A stretch of 64,000 bases of DNA. Source: Bacteroidota bacterium. GTDB lineage: Bacteria > Bacteroidota > Bacteroidia > B-17B0 > Aurantibacillaceae. The notes beneath the pieces were generated by a model, which worked only from the letters and a program-made list of their open reading frames with translations, was not told the DNA's origin and made no database searches. Position 1 is the first letter of the stretch. The number at the start of each line of letters is the position of its first letter. The stretch spans positions 62,001 through 126,000 of the forward strand of contig JAIUNM010000009.1 of assembly GCA_020162035.1 (NCBI GenBank), in the 5' to 3' direction. Made by a program: the position numbers and the translations under genes. This document shows positions 37,522 to 45,586 of the stretch, in pieces.

Positions 37522-40260
37522 ATGGCACTTAGTTGGAACGAAATAAAAGATAGAGCATTACACTTCTCAAAAGAATGGGCTGATACTTCAAATGAAGAAG
37601 CAGACGCAAAACCATTTTTAGTTGAGTTCTTTAATGTATTTGGCATTAGCAGTAAACGAGTTTCAACCTTTGAACATCGTGTTAAAAAGCTAGATGAAAA
37701 AGACGGTTATATTGATTTGCTTTGGAAAGGGACCATTTTAATTGAAATGAAAAGTCGAGGTAAAAACCTTGACAAAGCCTACCAACAAGCAAAAGATTAT
37801 TTACATGGACTTAAACAACACGAACTGCCCAAGTATATTTTAGTTTCGGATTTTGAAACGTTTAAATTACATGATTTAGAAGAAGAAAAAACCATTGAAT
37901 TTAAACTCAACGACCTTGTAAATAATGTTCAGCACTTTAGTTATATTTTAGGTTATCAAAAAAAGGTTTACAAAGAACAAGACCCTGCAAATATTAAAGC
38001 AGCAGAGTTAATGGGTAAACTTCATGATAGACTTGAAGAAATTGGTTACATAGGGCATCCCTTGGAAGTTTACTTAGTCCGTATTTTATTTTGTTTATTT
38101 GCCGAAGACACAACTATTTTTAATAAGCAACAGTTTCAAGAATTTATTGAGCAACGCACCAACGAAGATGGCAGTGACTTAGCTTCAAAAATTCAAGAGC
38201 TATTTCAAGTTTTAAATACGCCAAAAGAAAATCGTTTTAAAAACCTTGACGAACAATTAGCCGAGTTTCCTTATGTAAACGGAAAGCTATTTGAAGAAAT
38301 ATTGCCTATGGCAAGTTTCGACAGTAAAATGCGTCAATCATTATTAGAGTGTTGTTACATTGATTGGAGTAAAATTTCTCCTGCCATATTTGGCTCAATG
38401 TTTCAAAGTGTAATGAATCCAAAGGAACGCCGAAACCTTGGCGCACATTACACAAGCGAAACCAATATTTTAAAATTAATAAAACCTCTTTTCTTAGATG
38501 AACTTTGGAAAGAGTTTGAAAGCATTAAAGACAATAAAAACAAACTCCAAGAATTTCACAAAAAACTAAGCACTCTCAAATTTCTAGACCCTGCCTGCGG
38601 TTGCGGGAATTTCCTTGTAATCACTTATCGTGAATTACGCTTACTTGAATTAGAAGTTTTACGTTCTCTAAATAAATCTGGGCAAGGGTTTTTAGATGTA
38701 CGTGAAATCATTTGGTTGGATGTTGATATGATGTGCGGTATTGAATACGAAGAGTTTCCCGCACGTATTGCCGAAGTTGCTATGTGGTTAATCGACCACC
38801 AAATGAACATGCAAATAAGCAATGAGTTTGGGCAATACTTTGTTCGTTTACCTTTAAAGAAAGCTGCTAAAATTATTCATGGTGATGCTTTAGAAACAGA
38901 TTGGGAAAATGTAGTTTCTAAAAATGAACTTTCATTTATAATCGGAAATCCACCATTTATTGGCTCGAAAATAATGAAGCAAAGTCAACGAGACCAAATT
39001 GTAAAACAGTTTGACAATGTAGATGGAAGTGGTGTATTAGACTATGTAACTGGATGGTATATTAAAGCAGCAAAATTTATTCAAGATACAAAAATTAAAG
39101 TTGCCTTTGTTTCTACAAACTCGATAGTCCAAGGAGAACAGACAAGTATTTTATGGGGTCAAATGCTTAACAGGTTTAATATTAAAATTCATTTTGCTCA
39201 TCGTACTTTTAAATGGAGCAACGAAGCCAAAGGAAATGCAGCGGTTTATTGTGTGATAGTTGGCTTTGCCAATTACGACACTAATAACAAAAGCATTTTT
39301 GAATATGAAGATATAAAAGGTGAAGCACACGAAATAAAAGCGAAAAACATCAATCCATATTTAATTGATGCCAAGGATTTATTGATAAATAAAAGTTCAA
39401 ATCCTATTTGCAATGTTCCAAAAATGAGTTTTGGCAATATGCCTTTAGACGGTGGGTACTTGCTTTTGTCGGACGAAGAAAAAAATGAATTTCTTTTGAA
39501 AGAACCGAAAGCTGAGAAATTTATCAAACCTCTAATTTCAGCATATGAATTTTTAAATGGCGAAAAACGTTGGTGTATTTGGCTTGTAGGTGCAGAACCA
39601 AGCGAATTGAAACAATTACCAGAGATTTTAAAACGTGTAGAAGCAGTTAAAAAATTTAGACTTGATAGTGTTGCTCCTTCAACTCAAAAATTTGCAGCAA
39701 CACCAACTTTATTTCGCGACAGAAATCAACCCGATACTTATATTTTAATTCCAAGCACAACTTCTGAAAATCGAAAATATATCCCCTTAGGTTTTTTCGG
39801 CAAAGACGATATAGCTAACAATAGTTGTCATACAGTTCCAAATGGCAATTTATTTCATTTTGGAATTTTAATGTCTACTATGCATATGGCTTGGGTTAAA
39901 TCAGTTTGCGGGAGATTAGAAAGTCGATACAGATATTCTAAAGATATAGTTTACAACAATTATCCTTGGCCTGAAAATCCAAACGAAAAACAAATCAAGG
40001 CTATTGAAACAGCTGCACAAAAAGTTTTAGATGCAAGAGCTGAATTTCCGAAAAGTTCTTTAGCTGATTTGTACGACCCGTTAACCATGCCTCCATCGTT
40101 AATTAAAGCACATAATGAATTAGATAAGGCCGTTGATTTAGCATACCGCCCACAAGCATTTACAAATGATGCAAACAGAATGGAGTTTTTATTTGAACTA
40201 TATGAAAGATATACGGCAGATTTATTTACAAAAGAGAAAGTGAAGAAAAAGAAGAGTTGA
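37522..40260 (+). CDS. MmeI-like single-chain Type II (IIG/IIL) restriction-modification enzyme
   Basis: The 912-residue protein follows MmeI (919 residues) from end to end. The N-terminal endonuclease has a PD-(D/E)XK core, D65...E75-M-K77 in YIDLLWKGTILIEMKSRG. A helical spacer comes next (about 150-320). The N6-adenine methyltransferase has motif I FLDPACGCGNFL (residues 354-365) and motif IV GNPPF (475-479). A target-recognition domain follows with NAAVYCVIVGF upstream and GRLESRYRYSKDIVYNN (about 797-813), then a helical C-terminus. Such enzymes cut about 20 bp from the site, methylate one strand and need no separate subunits. All catalytic residues are intact, so it should be active. 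A HEPN-like gene begins 3 bp after the stop. Confidence 0.93.
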   Translation: MALSWNEIKDRALHFSKEWADTSNEEADAKPFLVEFFNVFGISSKRVSTFEHRVKKLDEKDGYIDLLWKGTILIEMKSRGKNLDKAYQQAKDYLHGLKQHELPKYILVSDFETFKLHDLEEEKTIEFKLNDLVNNVQHFSYILGYQKKVYKEQDPANIKAAELMGKLHDRLEEIGYIGHPLEVYLVRILFCLFAEDTTIFNKQQFQEFIEQRTNEDGSDLASKIQELFQVLNTPKENRFKNLDEQLAEFPYVNGKLFEEILPMASFDSKMRQSLLECCYIDWSKISPAIFGSMFQSVMNPKERRNLGAHYTSETNILKLIKPLFLDELWKEFESIKDNKNKLQEFHKKLSTLKFLDPACGCGNFLVITYRELRLLELEVLRSLNKSGQGFLDVREIIWLDVDMMCGIEYEEFPARIAEVAMWLIDHQMNMQISNEFGQYFVRLPLKKAAKIIHGDALETDWENVVSKNELSFIIGNPPFIGSKIMKQSQRDQIVKQFDNVDGSGVLDYVTGWYIKAAKFIQDTKIKVAFVSTNSIVQGEQTSILWGQMLNRFNIKIHFAHRTFKWSNEAKGNAAVYCVIVGFANYDTNNKSIFEYEDIKGEAHEIKAKNINPYLIDAKDLLINKSSNPICNVPKMSFGNMPLDGGYLLLSDEEKNEFLLKEPKAEKFIKPLISAYEFLNGEKRWCIWLVGAEPSELKQLPEILKRVEAVKKFRLDSVAPSTQKFAATPTLFRDRNQPDTYILIPSTTSENRKYIPLGFFGKDDIANNSCHTVPNGNLFHFGILMSTMHMAWVKSVCGRLESRYRYSKDIVYNNYPWPENPNEKQIKAIETAAQKVLDARAEFPKSSLADLYDPLTMPPSLIKAHNELDKAVDLAYRPQAFTNDANRMEFLFELYERYTADLFTKEKVKKKKS

Positions 40261-40263
40261 GAA

Positions 40264-41151
40264 ATGGAAAAAATTAAAGACATTGATAATCCCAAAGAGG
40301 AATTTGAAAAACTGTCGAAAAGATTTAAAACTCTACACGATAGATTCCTTGCTATTGCAATGGATTACACTCATTATATTGATTCTACAATATCCGAAAA
40401 TGAAATATTTAAACTAAGAGATAATGTCCTTTCCCGATTATATAGTGCAAGATTTCATTTCCAACTGTTAATTGAATATCATTACAGAGTTGAAAATAGG
40501 TTAAAGGAACTGTACAATAAAAATCCTAAAGAATTATTTCAAGGAGGATTTGAATTAATGAGCATACAAGAACAATCAACTAAGGAGATATATTCGCTTT
40601 TTGATAGTATGCTATATCATCTTTGTTCAATCTACGATTACTTATTTAGATTGATAAATTTTGCTCACGGAAAAACAATTCTTGACAATCCCAAATGGAA
40701 TTTATTCAAATCGAATAAAAATCTTAAGAATTTTATATATTGCAGCGAAGAGATTATACCCAAATTAGAACTGCTTGATTCAAATTTTATTTACCCATTA
40801 ATAAAACACCGTTCTCACTTAATTCATACTGAAAGTGATATGGGTGAATTCAAATTGACATTTAATTTGGGTGGTGATAATTTTAATGCAAAATTTCAAG
40901 CAACGAAGCTATTCAAAGCAAACTTTCCAGAAATTGTAAAAGAAAATAGTGAGGCAGAATTGACAATTAAATACGCTTCTATTTGGTTAATTGATAAAAC
41001 AATTCAAACTACAACAGAAATACTTTTTGAATTACGAGATGATATGAAACGTAATCAAAAAATACCCCACGGTATGTTTGTATTACTTGGTCCAAATAAC
41101 ACAATTCAACCTGCCTCAACGCCATACTGGGGCGATAGGAACTTAACCTAA
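40264..41151 (+). CDS. HEPN-like protein (Cthe_2314-type), putative ribonuclease
   Basis: The 295-residue, mostly alpha-helical cytoplasmic protein has no signal peptide. The central and C-terminal region resembles the Cthe_2314-like HEPN family. A candidate HEPN catalytic motif R-x4-H is seen as RSHLIH (Arg183, His188), preceded by helices with SLFDSMLYHLCSIYDYLFRLIN. HEPN proteins are often RNases in toxin-antitoxin, Abi and R-M-associated defence. The start codon lies 3 bp after the stop of the MmeI-like enzyme, so the two are co-transcribed. A second-layer RNA-cleaving role when restriction fails is an inference. The family match is by remembered similarity and the motif alone is weak, so function is uncertain. 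Confidence 0.65.
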   Translation: MEKIKDIDNPKEEFEKLSKRFKTLHDRFLAIAMDYTHYIDSTISENEIFKLRDNVLSRLYSARFHFQLLIEYHYRVENRLKELYNKNPKELFQGGFELMSIQEQSTKEIYSLFDSMLYHLCSIYDYLFRLINFAHGKTILDNPKWNLFKSNKNLKNFIYCSEEIIPKLELLDSNFIYPLIKHRSHLIHTESDMGEFKLTFNLGGDNFNAKFQATKLFKANFPEIVKENSEAELTIKYASIWLIDKTIQTTTEILFELRDDMKRNQKIPHGMFVLLGPNNTIQPASTPYWGDRNLT

Positions 41152-41257
41152 ATCACATACACACGAAGCTAACTGTAGCATTCATAATTAACAGCGTGTC
41201 CTTTGAAAATTAATTGATTAAAATTGGATTGATAAGCAAAAACCGTAACTTTACACT

Positions 41258-42142
41258 ATGTTTTACAGACGAAAAGTTATTTTAGCCCTATTACAATTAT
41301 TTGATGGTCAATTAGAAAAAATTCGGCTTCAAAAGTTGTTATTTTTATTTACAAAACAACAGCAAAAGGCAGAATATGACTTTGTGCCTTATAAATTTGG
41401 TTGCTATTCATACTCTGCAAATGCTGATTTAACGGCAATGACATCTAAAGGAATGTTAGCCGAGGACACAAAAACCTTTTCCAAAATAGATAATACAGAC
41501 TATTTAAAAACCTTAAAAGAGGCTGATAGAAAATTGGTGCAGCAAATTAAGTTGCTGTATGGCAAAATGGACACTAAAACGCTTACAAAGCACACCTATG
41601 TTAATTTTCCATATTGGGCTACAAAAAGTGAAATTGCCAGTAAGATTTTAAATCAAGAAGAATTAAATAAAGTCATAACAAATATTCCAAGCAGTAATAA
41701 AACTATTTTATTTACGATTGGTTATGAGGGCATTTCGTTAGAAGAATATTTAAACCGTCTTCTTAAAAACGATGTAAAAATATTAATAGATGTTCGCAAT
41801 AATCCATTAAGCATGAAGTTTGGATTTAGTAAAAGTTTACTCAAAAAATATTGCGAAAGTTTAGGCATACAGTATATGCACTTCCCTGATGTTGGTATAC
41901 AATCCGAACAACGTCAAGAATTAAATACACAAAGTGATTACGATAAATTGTTTGCGGTTTACCGAAAAAACAATTTAACTAAAACAATTCCTACCCAAAA
42001 TATTATTTTAGATTTATTAAAGGAACACAAGCGCATTGCATTAACTTGTTTTGAAGCAAACATTTGTCAATGCCATCGTAAGCACCTAGCCGAATCAATC
42101 GAACATTTGCCAGGATTTAATTATGAGATAAAACATATTTAA
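41258..42142 (+). CDS. DUF488 domain protein with N-terminal helical domain
   Basis: The 294-residue protein has two parts. Residues 1-135 (FYRRKVILALLQLF, LQKLLFLF, YDFVPYKFGCYSYSANADL) form a winged/helical domain that recalls SocA/Panacea-type antitoxin-like modules. Residues 148-294 are DUF488: TIGYEGISLEEYLNRL, LIDVRNNPLSMKFGFSK, YMHFPDVGI and the Cys/His motif CFEANICQCHRKHLAE. DUF488 proteins have no settled function but are often found near defence genes. The gene is followed after 2 bp by the dual-OB-like gene, a pairing I believe recurs in other genomes. A promoter-like TAACTTTA lies just before the ATG (41246-41253). Confidence 0.8.
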   Translation: MFYRRKVILALLQLFDGQLEKIRLQKLLFLFTKQQQKAEYDFVPYKFGCYSYSANADLTAMTSKGMLAEDTKTFSKIDNTDYLKTLKEADRKLVQQIKLLYGKMDTKTLTKHTYVNFPYWATKSEIASKILNQEELNKVITNIPSSNKTILFTIGYEGISLEEYLNRLLKNDVKILIDVRNNPLSMKFGFSKSLLKKYCESLGIQYMHFPDVGIQSEQRQELNTQSDYDKLFAVYRKNNLTKTIPTQNIILDLLKEHKRIALTCFEANICQCHRKHLAESIEHLPGFNYEIKHI

Positions 42143-42144
42143 GA

Positions 42145-42972
42145 ATGGCATTAACAAAAGTACTCATTGCAGTAAAAACATACCCAACAATTTCGAGTAA
42201 ATACGATGAATTGGTTTGTACAGCTGGCTTCAAAGAAGATGGTACTTGGATAAGAATTTTCCCTGTCCCCTTTCGTAAAAAATCATACGACCAACAATAC
42301 AAAAAGTATGATTGGATTGAAATAGATTTAGTAAAGAATAAAAGTGATTTCAGACCCGAAAGCTACAGACCATATTCTCACGATAGCGAAATTAAAATAG
42401 TTGGGCATTTAGACACAACTAATAATTGGGCTGAACGAAAAAAATTCACACTTGGCAAAGTATATTATAATTTAACCGAACTAATAGCTGAAGCTAAAAA
42501 CAAAGATATTTGCACTTCATTGGCGGTTTTCAAACCAACTAAAATACTTGATTTTGAAATTAAAGAAGTAGAACGTGAATGGGATAAAAACAAGTTAGCT
42601 ACACTTGATGCAGAAAGGAAACAATTTAATTTGTTCGAGCAACCCGAAAATCCTTTTGAAGTTGTACAAAAATTACCGTACAAATTTTCCTATGTTTTAA
42701 CCGATAACCAAGGCAAAGAAAGTCACATGATGATTGAGGATTGGGAAATTGGACAACTTTATTGGAATTGTTTAGCTAAACACGAAGGCGATGAATCTAA
42801 AGCAGTACAAGACGTTAAAACAAAATATTTTGAAGATTTTGCTAAAACAAAAGACCTTCATCTTTTTTTAGGTACTGCACAGCTTCATCATTATGTATCT
42901 CATAACCCTTTTATGATAATAGGTACTTTCCACCCAAAAATTGAAACTCAAACAGCAATTGCTTTTGAATAA
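42145..42972 (+). CDS. Dual-OB-like protein paired with DUF488
   Basis: The 275-residue cytoplasmic protein starts with TKVLIAVKTYPTISSKYDELVCTAGFKEDGTWIRIFPVPFRK. This beta-rich opening and the later KFSYVLTDNQGKESHMMIEDWEIG and FLGTAQLHHY... FMIIGTF resemble a family I know as dual OB-fold proteins encoded next to DUF488 genes. No catalytic motif is clear. An OB fold would suggest nucleic-acid binding. It starts 2 bp after the DUF488 stop and ends before a terminator, so the pair is a transcription unit. Function is unknown; the defence link is by neighbourhood only. Confidence 0.65.
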   Translation: MALTKVLIAVKTYPTISSKYDELVCTAGFKEDGTWIRIFPVPFRKKSYDQQYKKYDWIEIDLVKNKSDFRPESYRPYSHDSEIKIVGHLDTTNNWAERKKFTLGKVYYNLTELIAEAKNKDICTSLAVFKPTKILDFEIKEVEREWDKNKLATLDAERKQFNLFEQPENPFEVVQKLPYKFSYVLTDNQGKESHMMIEDWEIGQLYWNCLAKHEGDESKAVQDVKTKYFEDFAKTKDLHLFLGTAQLHHYVSHNPFMIIGTFHPKIETQTAIAFE

Positions 42973-42980
42973 AACAAAAA

Positions 42981-43008
42981 ATTCGACCTCAATTGAAGTC
43001 GGATTTTT
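42981..43008 (+). terminator. Rho-independent terminator of the DUF488 pair / end of the island
   Basis: ATTCGACCTC (42981-42990), loop AATT, GAAGTCGGAT (42995-43004), with one mismatch and one G-U pair, followed by a T tract. Confidence 0.8.
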
Positions 43009-43035
43009 AATTTAAGAGAAACTATAATCTTTCGA

Positions 43036-43119
43036 TTATTTACCAGCTTTAATCATCGTAAACTTTAAAGCACTTACTTGAGCAAACTTTGAGTTCTTAG
43101 CTCCAAATAATAAATGTAA
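43036..43119 (-). pseudogene. Vestigial 3' coding fragment (28 codons, no start)
   Basis: On the minus strand a frame reads NNKTLHLLFGAKNSKFAQ, then VSALKFTMIKAGK and a TAA stop; an in-frame TAA lies directly upstream and there is no start codon before the final MIKAGK. The composition is protein-like and unlike the A+T-rich spacer around it, so it looks like the tail of a disrupted gene left at the right edge of the island. I do not recognise the parent family. Confidence 0.35.
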
Positions 43120-43211
43120 TGTTTTATTATTTTATAATTTTCAAATTTAATTTATTAATAAAATAATAATTCTCTTTTTTTTGCCCTATAAAACAATTTA
43201 TAAAAAAGTCT

Positions 43212-43964
43212 TTATCCCAAGAATCTTTTTTCTACTTCATCCCAATTTACAATATTCCAAAAAGCTGTAATGTAATCTTTACGCTTGTTTTGGTATTTTA
43301 AATAGTAGGCATGTTCCCAAACATCTAAAGCCAATAAAGGCTTCATTAAAGGTTCAAATTGTGTTTTATCATTAATTTTCATTAAAGGATTATCTTGATT
43401 TGAAGATGTTACAATTTTTAATTTTCCATTTTGTAATACCAACCAACACCAACCGCTTCCAAATAATTTTAATGCAGCCTCAGTAAATAAATTTTTAAAT
43501 TCATTAATTGTTTTAAATTCTGCATTTAAAGCATCTAACAATTTGCCTTTGGGTAAATTAACTTCGGCTTTTGGGTTTGGTTTTAAAACAGACCAAAATA
43601 AAGTATGGTTATAATGCCCGCCTAAATTATTTCTTACAGCAGCCATTGTAAAATTGTCTATATGAGTACATTTAACTTCATCGTTACTTAAAAAATCAAT
43701 GTTAGTGCTTTTAATTGCATTTAATTTATCTACGTAGCCTTGGTGATGTTTAGTGTAGTGAATCTCCATAGTTTTTGCATCAAAAAATGGTTCTAATTCA
43801 TCAAAACGGTAATTTAATTTAGGCATATTAAACGCATTTGTTTCTCCTAAATTAGTTAACGTTGTTTCTATCTCATTTATTTTTTCATTACCAATTAAGT
43901 TGGTTGATAATCCTAACAATCCCAACAAACTAGATTTTTTTAAAAATTCTCTTCTATCTGTCAT
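43212..43964 (-). CDS. Iron/manganese superoxide dismutase with Tat-type signal
   Basis: The 250-residue protein is longer than cytoplasmic SodB/SodA (about 195-205) because of an N-terminal extension, MTDRREFLKKSSLLGLLGLS. This has the twin-arginine pattern RRxFLK and a hydrophobic stretch, so it is probably exported folded with its metal. The SOD core has the metal ligands His69 (IHYTKHHQGYV), His120 (YNHTLFW), Asp214 and His218 (DVWEHAYY). It dismutates superoxide, presumably in the periplasm. It is the last gene of a pepA - exported protein - biotin carrier - sod series, with 1 bp between this gene and the carrier. Confidence 0.92.
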   Translation of the reverse strand: MTDRREFLKKSSLLGLLGLSTNLIGNEKINEIETTLTNLGETNAFNMPKLNYRFDELEPFFDAKTMEIHYTKHHQGYVDKLNAIKSTNIDFLSNDEVKCTHIDNFTMAAVRNNLGGHYNHTLFWSVLKPNPKAEVNLPKGKLLDALNAEFKTINEFKNLFTEAALKLFGSGWCWLVLQNGKLKIVTSSNQDNPLMKINDKTQFEPLMKPLLALDVWEHAYYLKYQNKRKDYITAFWNIVNWDEVEKRFLG

Positions 43965-43965
43965 A

Positions 43966-44478
43966 TTAAAACTGTATTAAAATTTGATTTTTTTCAACTG
44001 CTGTTCCTTTTACAGCAACTATTTTTTTAATTACACCATCTGCTGTTGCTTTTAAACTATTTTCCATTTTCATTGCCTCAAGTATTAAAAGCGTATCTCC
44101 TTTTTTTACCTCATCACCTTCTTTTACTAATATGTTTAAAACCATACCAGGCATTGGTGCTTTTATATCTGAAACTTTTTTTGCTGTTAAATTATCTAAG
44201 CCTAAATTTTTTAATAGTTCGTCATACTTATCTTTTATAGTTAAAGTATAACGTTGATTATTAATTTTTAAAACAAGTGTTTTTTCTTCAACATTTAACT
44301 TTACAACTTCGATGTTATAAGATATGTTATTGTATAAAAAATGGTACTGATAATCATTAATTTTTACATAATTACCTGTAATAGTTTTATTGTTTAAAAG
44401 TCCTTCAAAAAAAGAATCTGTAATTTTTAAATCTGTTTTTGTTGTAGTACCTAATTGATCTGTAATAGATAAGCTCAT
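43966..44478 (-). CDS. Biotin carboxyl carrier protein-like subunit
   Basis: The 170-residue protein ends in a biotinyl domain (about 103-170) with the biotinylation motif EAMKMEN (Lys137) and the flanking APMPGMVLNILVKEGDEV, typical of acyl-CoA carboxylase carriers. Residues 1-95 form a beta-rich region as found in propionyl/methylcrotonyl-type carriers rather than the Ala/Pro-rich AccB. The carboxylase and carboxyltransferase subunits are not nearby, so it must work with enzymes encoded elsewhere. It sits 4 bp after the exported protein gene and 1 bp before sod. Confidence 0.88.
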   Translation of the reverse strand: MSLSITDQLGTTTKTDLKITDSFFEGLLNNKTITGNYVKINDYQYHFLYNNISYNIEVVKLNVEEKTLVLKINNQRYTLTIKDKYDELLKNLGLDNLTAKKVSDIKAPMPGMVLNILVKEGDEVKKGDTLLILEAMKMENSLKATADGVIKKIVAVKGTAVEKNQILIQF

Positions 44479-44482
44479 AATA

Positions 44483-45586
44483 TTATTCGTTTATAATTCC
44501 AATAAGAGTTAACACATCTTCGCAGTTAACATTTTCCCATTTTTTTGTGTCAAAGTTCCAAACTCCCATACCTTGTTGGTAACTATCTGTACCAATAATA
44601 ATTTCTTTAACTAAAGCTGCAATGTTTTTATTGGTAACAAAATTTTTTGGTTGAAAATGGTATTTACCGCAATCTGCATTGTTATATTTTACAGTTCTTC
44701 CACTGCTTGTTGCTTTAGTTTCGTAACAAAACCCATTGTCATCTTTACTAAACTGCAAATCGGTAACTTTATTATTTTTAATATCAATTAAAATTTGTTT
44801 TTGGCCAAATAAAAATAAGCCTTCAAGTTCATTAAGCTTAATAAACTTAGCTTGTTGTTTTTCGGGAGTAATGATAACTTTACCAATAGTTGTTTGATTT
44901 TTTGATTCAACATTAATTTTATTAAATGTAATTTCTGTATTTTCTTTATTAAAATTAGCGTAAACAAAATTATTATTATCTAGCCACCAAAGTAATGGGT
45001 CAGGTTTTGAGCCTTCTACTGTTTGCCCATAACCAGCATCGGCAACTAGTTGTACTTTTGGTTTACTTGGAGGGTATAAAAACAATTTGTAGGGAGGACT
45101 GGTTTTATCATATTCAACATCTTGCCCAGGCTTTGCTTTAAATGTAAGGTTTTTTACTTCGCTATAACTATTAGTTTTAAAATTATATACAGAATAAAAT
45201 TTACCTTTAAACGCATCGTTAGTATAGTAAATTGCGCTATCATTACCCATTCTTACTAAATTGGCTCTTCCATCAAACATTACTTTTTTATCTTTTAAAT
45301 CAATAATGTTTCCAATACCAGTTATTAAGTATCTGTTTTTATAAATTTGATTTATACCAATATCAGTTCGTAAATAATCTTTCCCGTCTTTTTTACCTAC
45401 AATAGTCATAACTTCATCTTTGCCAGTAAAATGGCCATTTAAAAAATGATAACTTATTAATTTTTGTTTAAACTCTCCTTTACTTGCTACATCTACATGT
45501 GCAACAATTAAACTTTGTTTAACATCTTGTGCATTTAAACTAAATGCATAAAATAAAATTAAAGTAAATATGAGTTTTTTAATCAT
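44483..45586 (-). CDS. Exported protein of unknown function
   Basis: The 367-residue protein has a signal peptide (MIKKLIFTLILFYAFSLNAQ). The body is beta-rich with repeating FLFGQKQILIDIKNN and KVMFDGRANLVRMGNDS-type strands, suggesting a propeller-like fold; no catalytic motif is seen. Its ATG overlaps the pepA stop by 1 bp (TAATG) and the biotin carrier follows after 4 bp, so it belongs to the pepA operon. Likely periplasmic or lipid-independent surface protein. The family is not recognised. Confidence 0.7.
   Translation of the reverse strand: MIKKLIFTLILFYAFSLNAQDVKQSLIVAHVDVASKGEFKQKLISYHFLNGHFTGKDEVMTIVGKKDGKDYLRTDIGINQIYKNRYLITGIGNIIDLKDKKVMFDGRANLVRMGNDSAIYYTNDAFKGKFYSVYNFKTNSYSEVKNLTFKAKPGQDVEYDKTSPPYKLFLYPPSKPKVQLVADAGYGQTVEGSKPDPLLWWLDNNNFVYANFNKENTEITFNKINVESKNQTTIGKVIITPEKQQAKFIKLNELEGLFLFGQKQILIDIKNNKVTDLQFSKDDNGFCYETKATSSGRTVKYNNADCGKYHFQPKNFVTNKNIAALVKEIIIGTDSYQQGMGVWNFDTKKWENVNCEDVLTLIGIINE

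Noticed and set aside
41161..41200. Imperfect hairpin ACACG...CGTGT with inner CTGT/ACAG between the HEPN-like and DUF488 genes; considered as an attC-like recombination site
   Set aside because: Arms are short and interrupted by a 7-nt bulge, no conserved core GTT/AAC ends are seen, and there is no integrase nearby.
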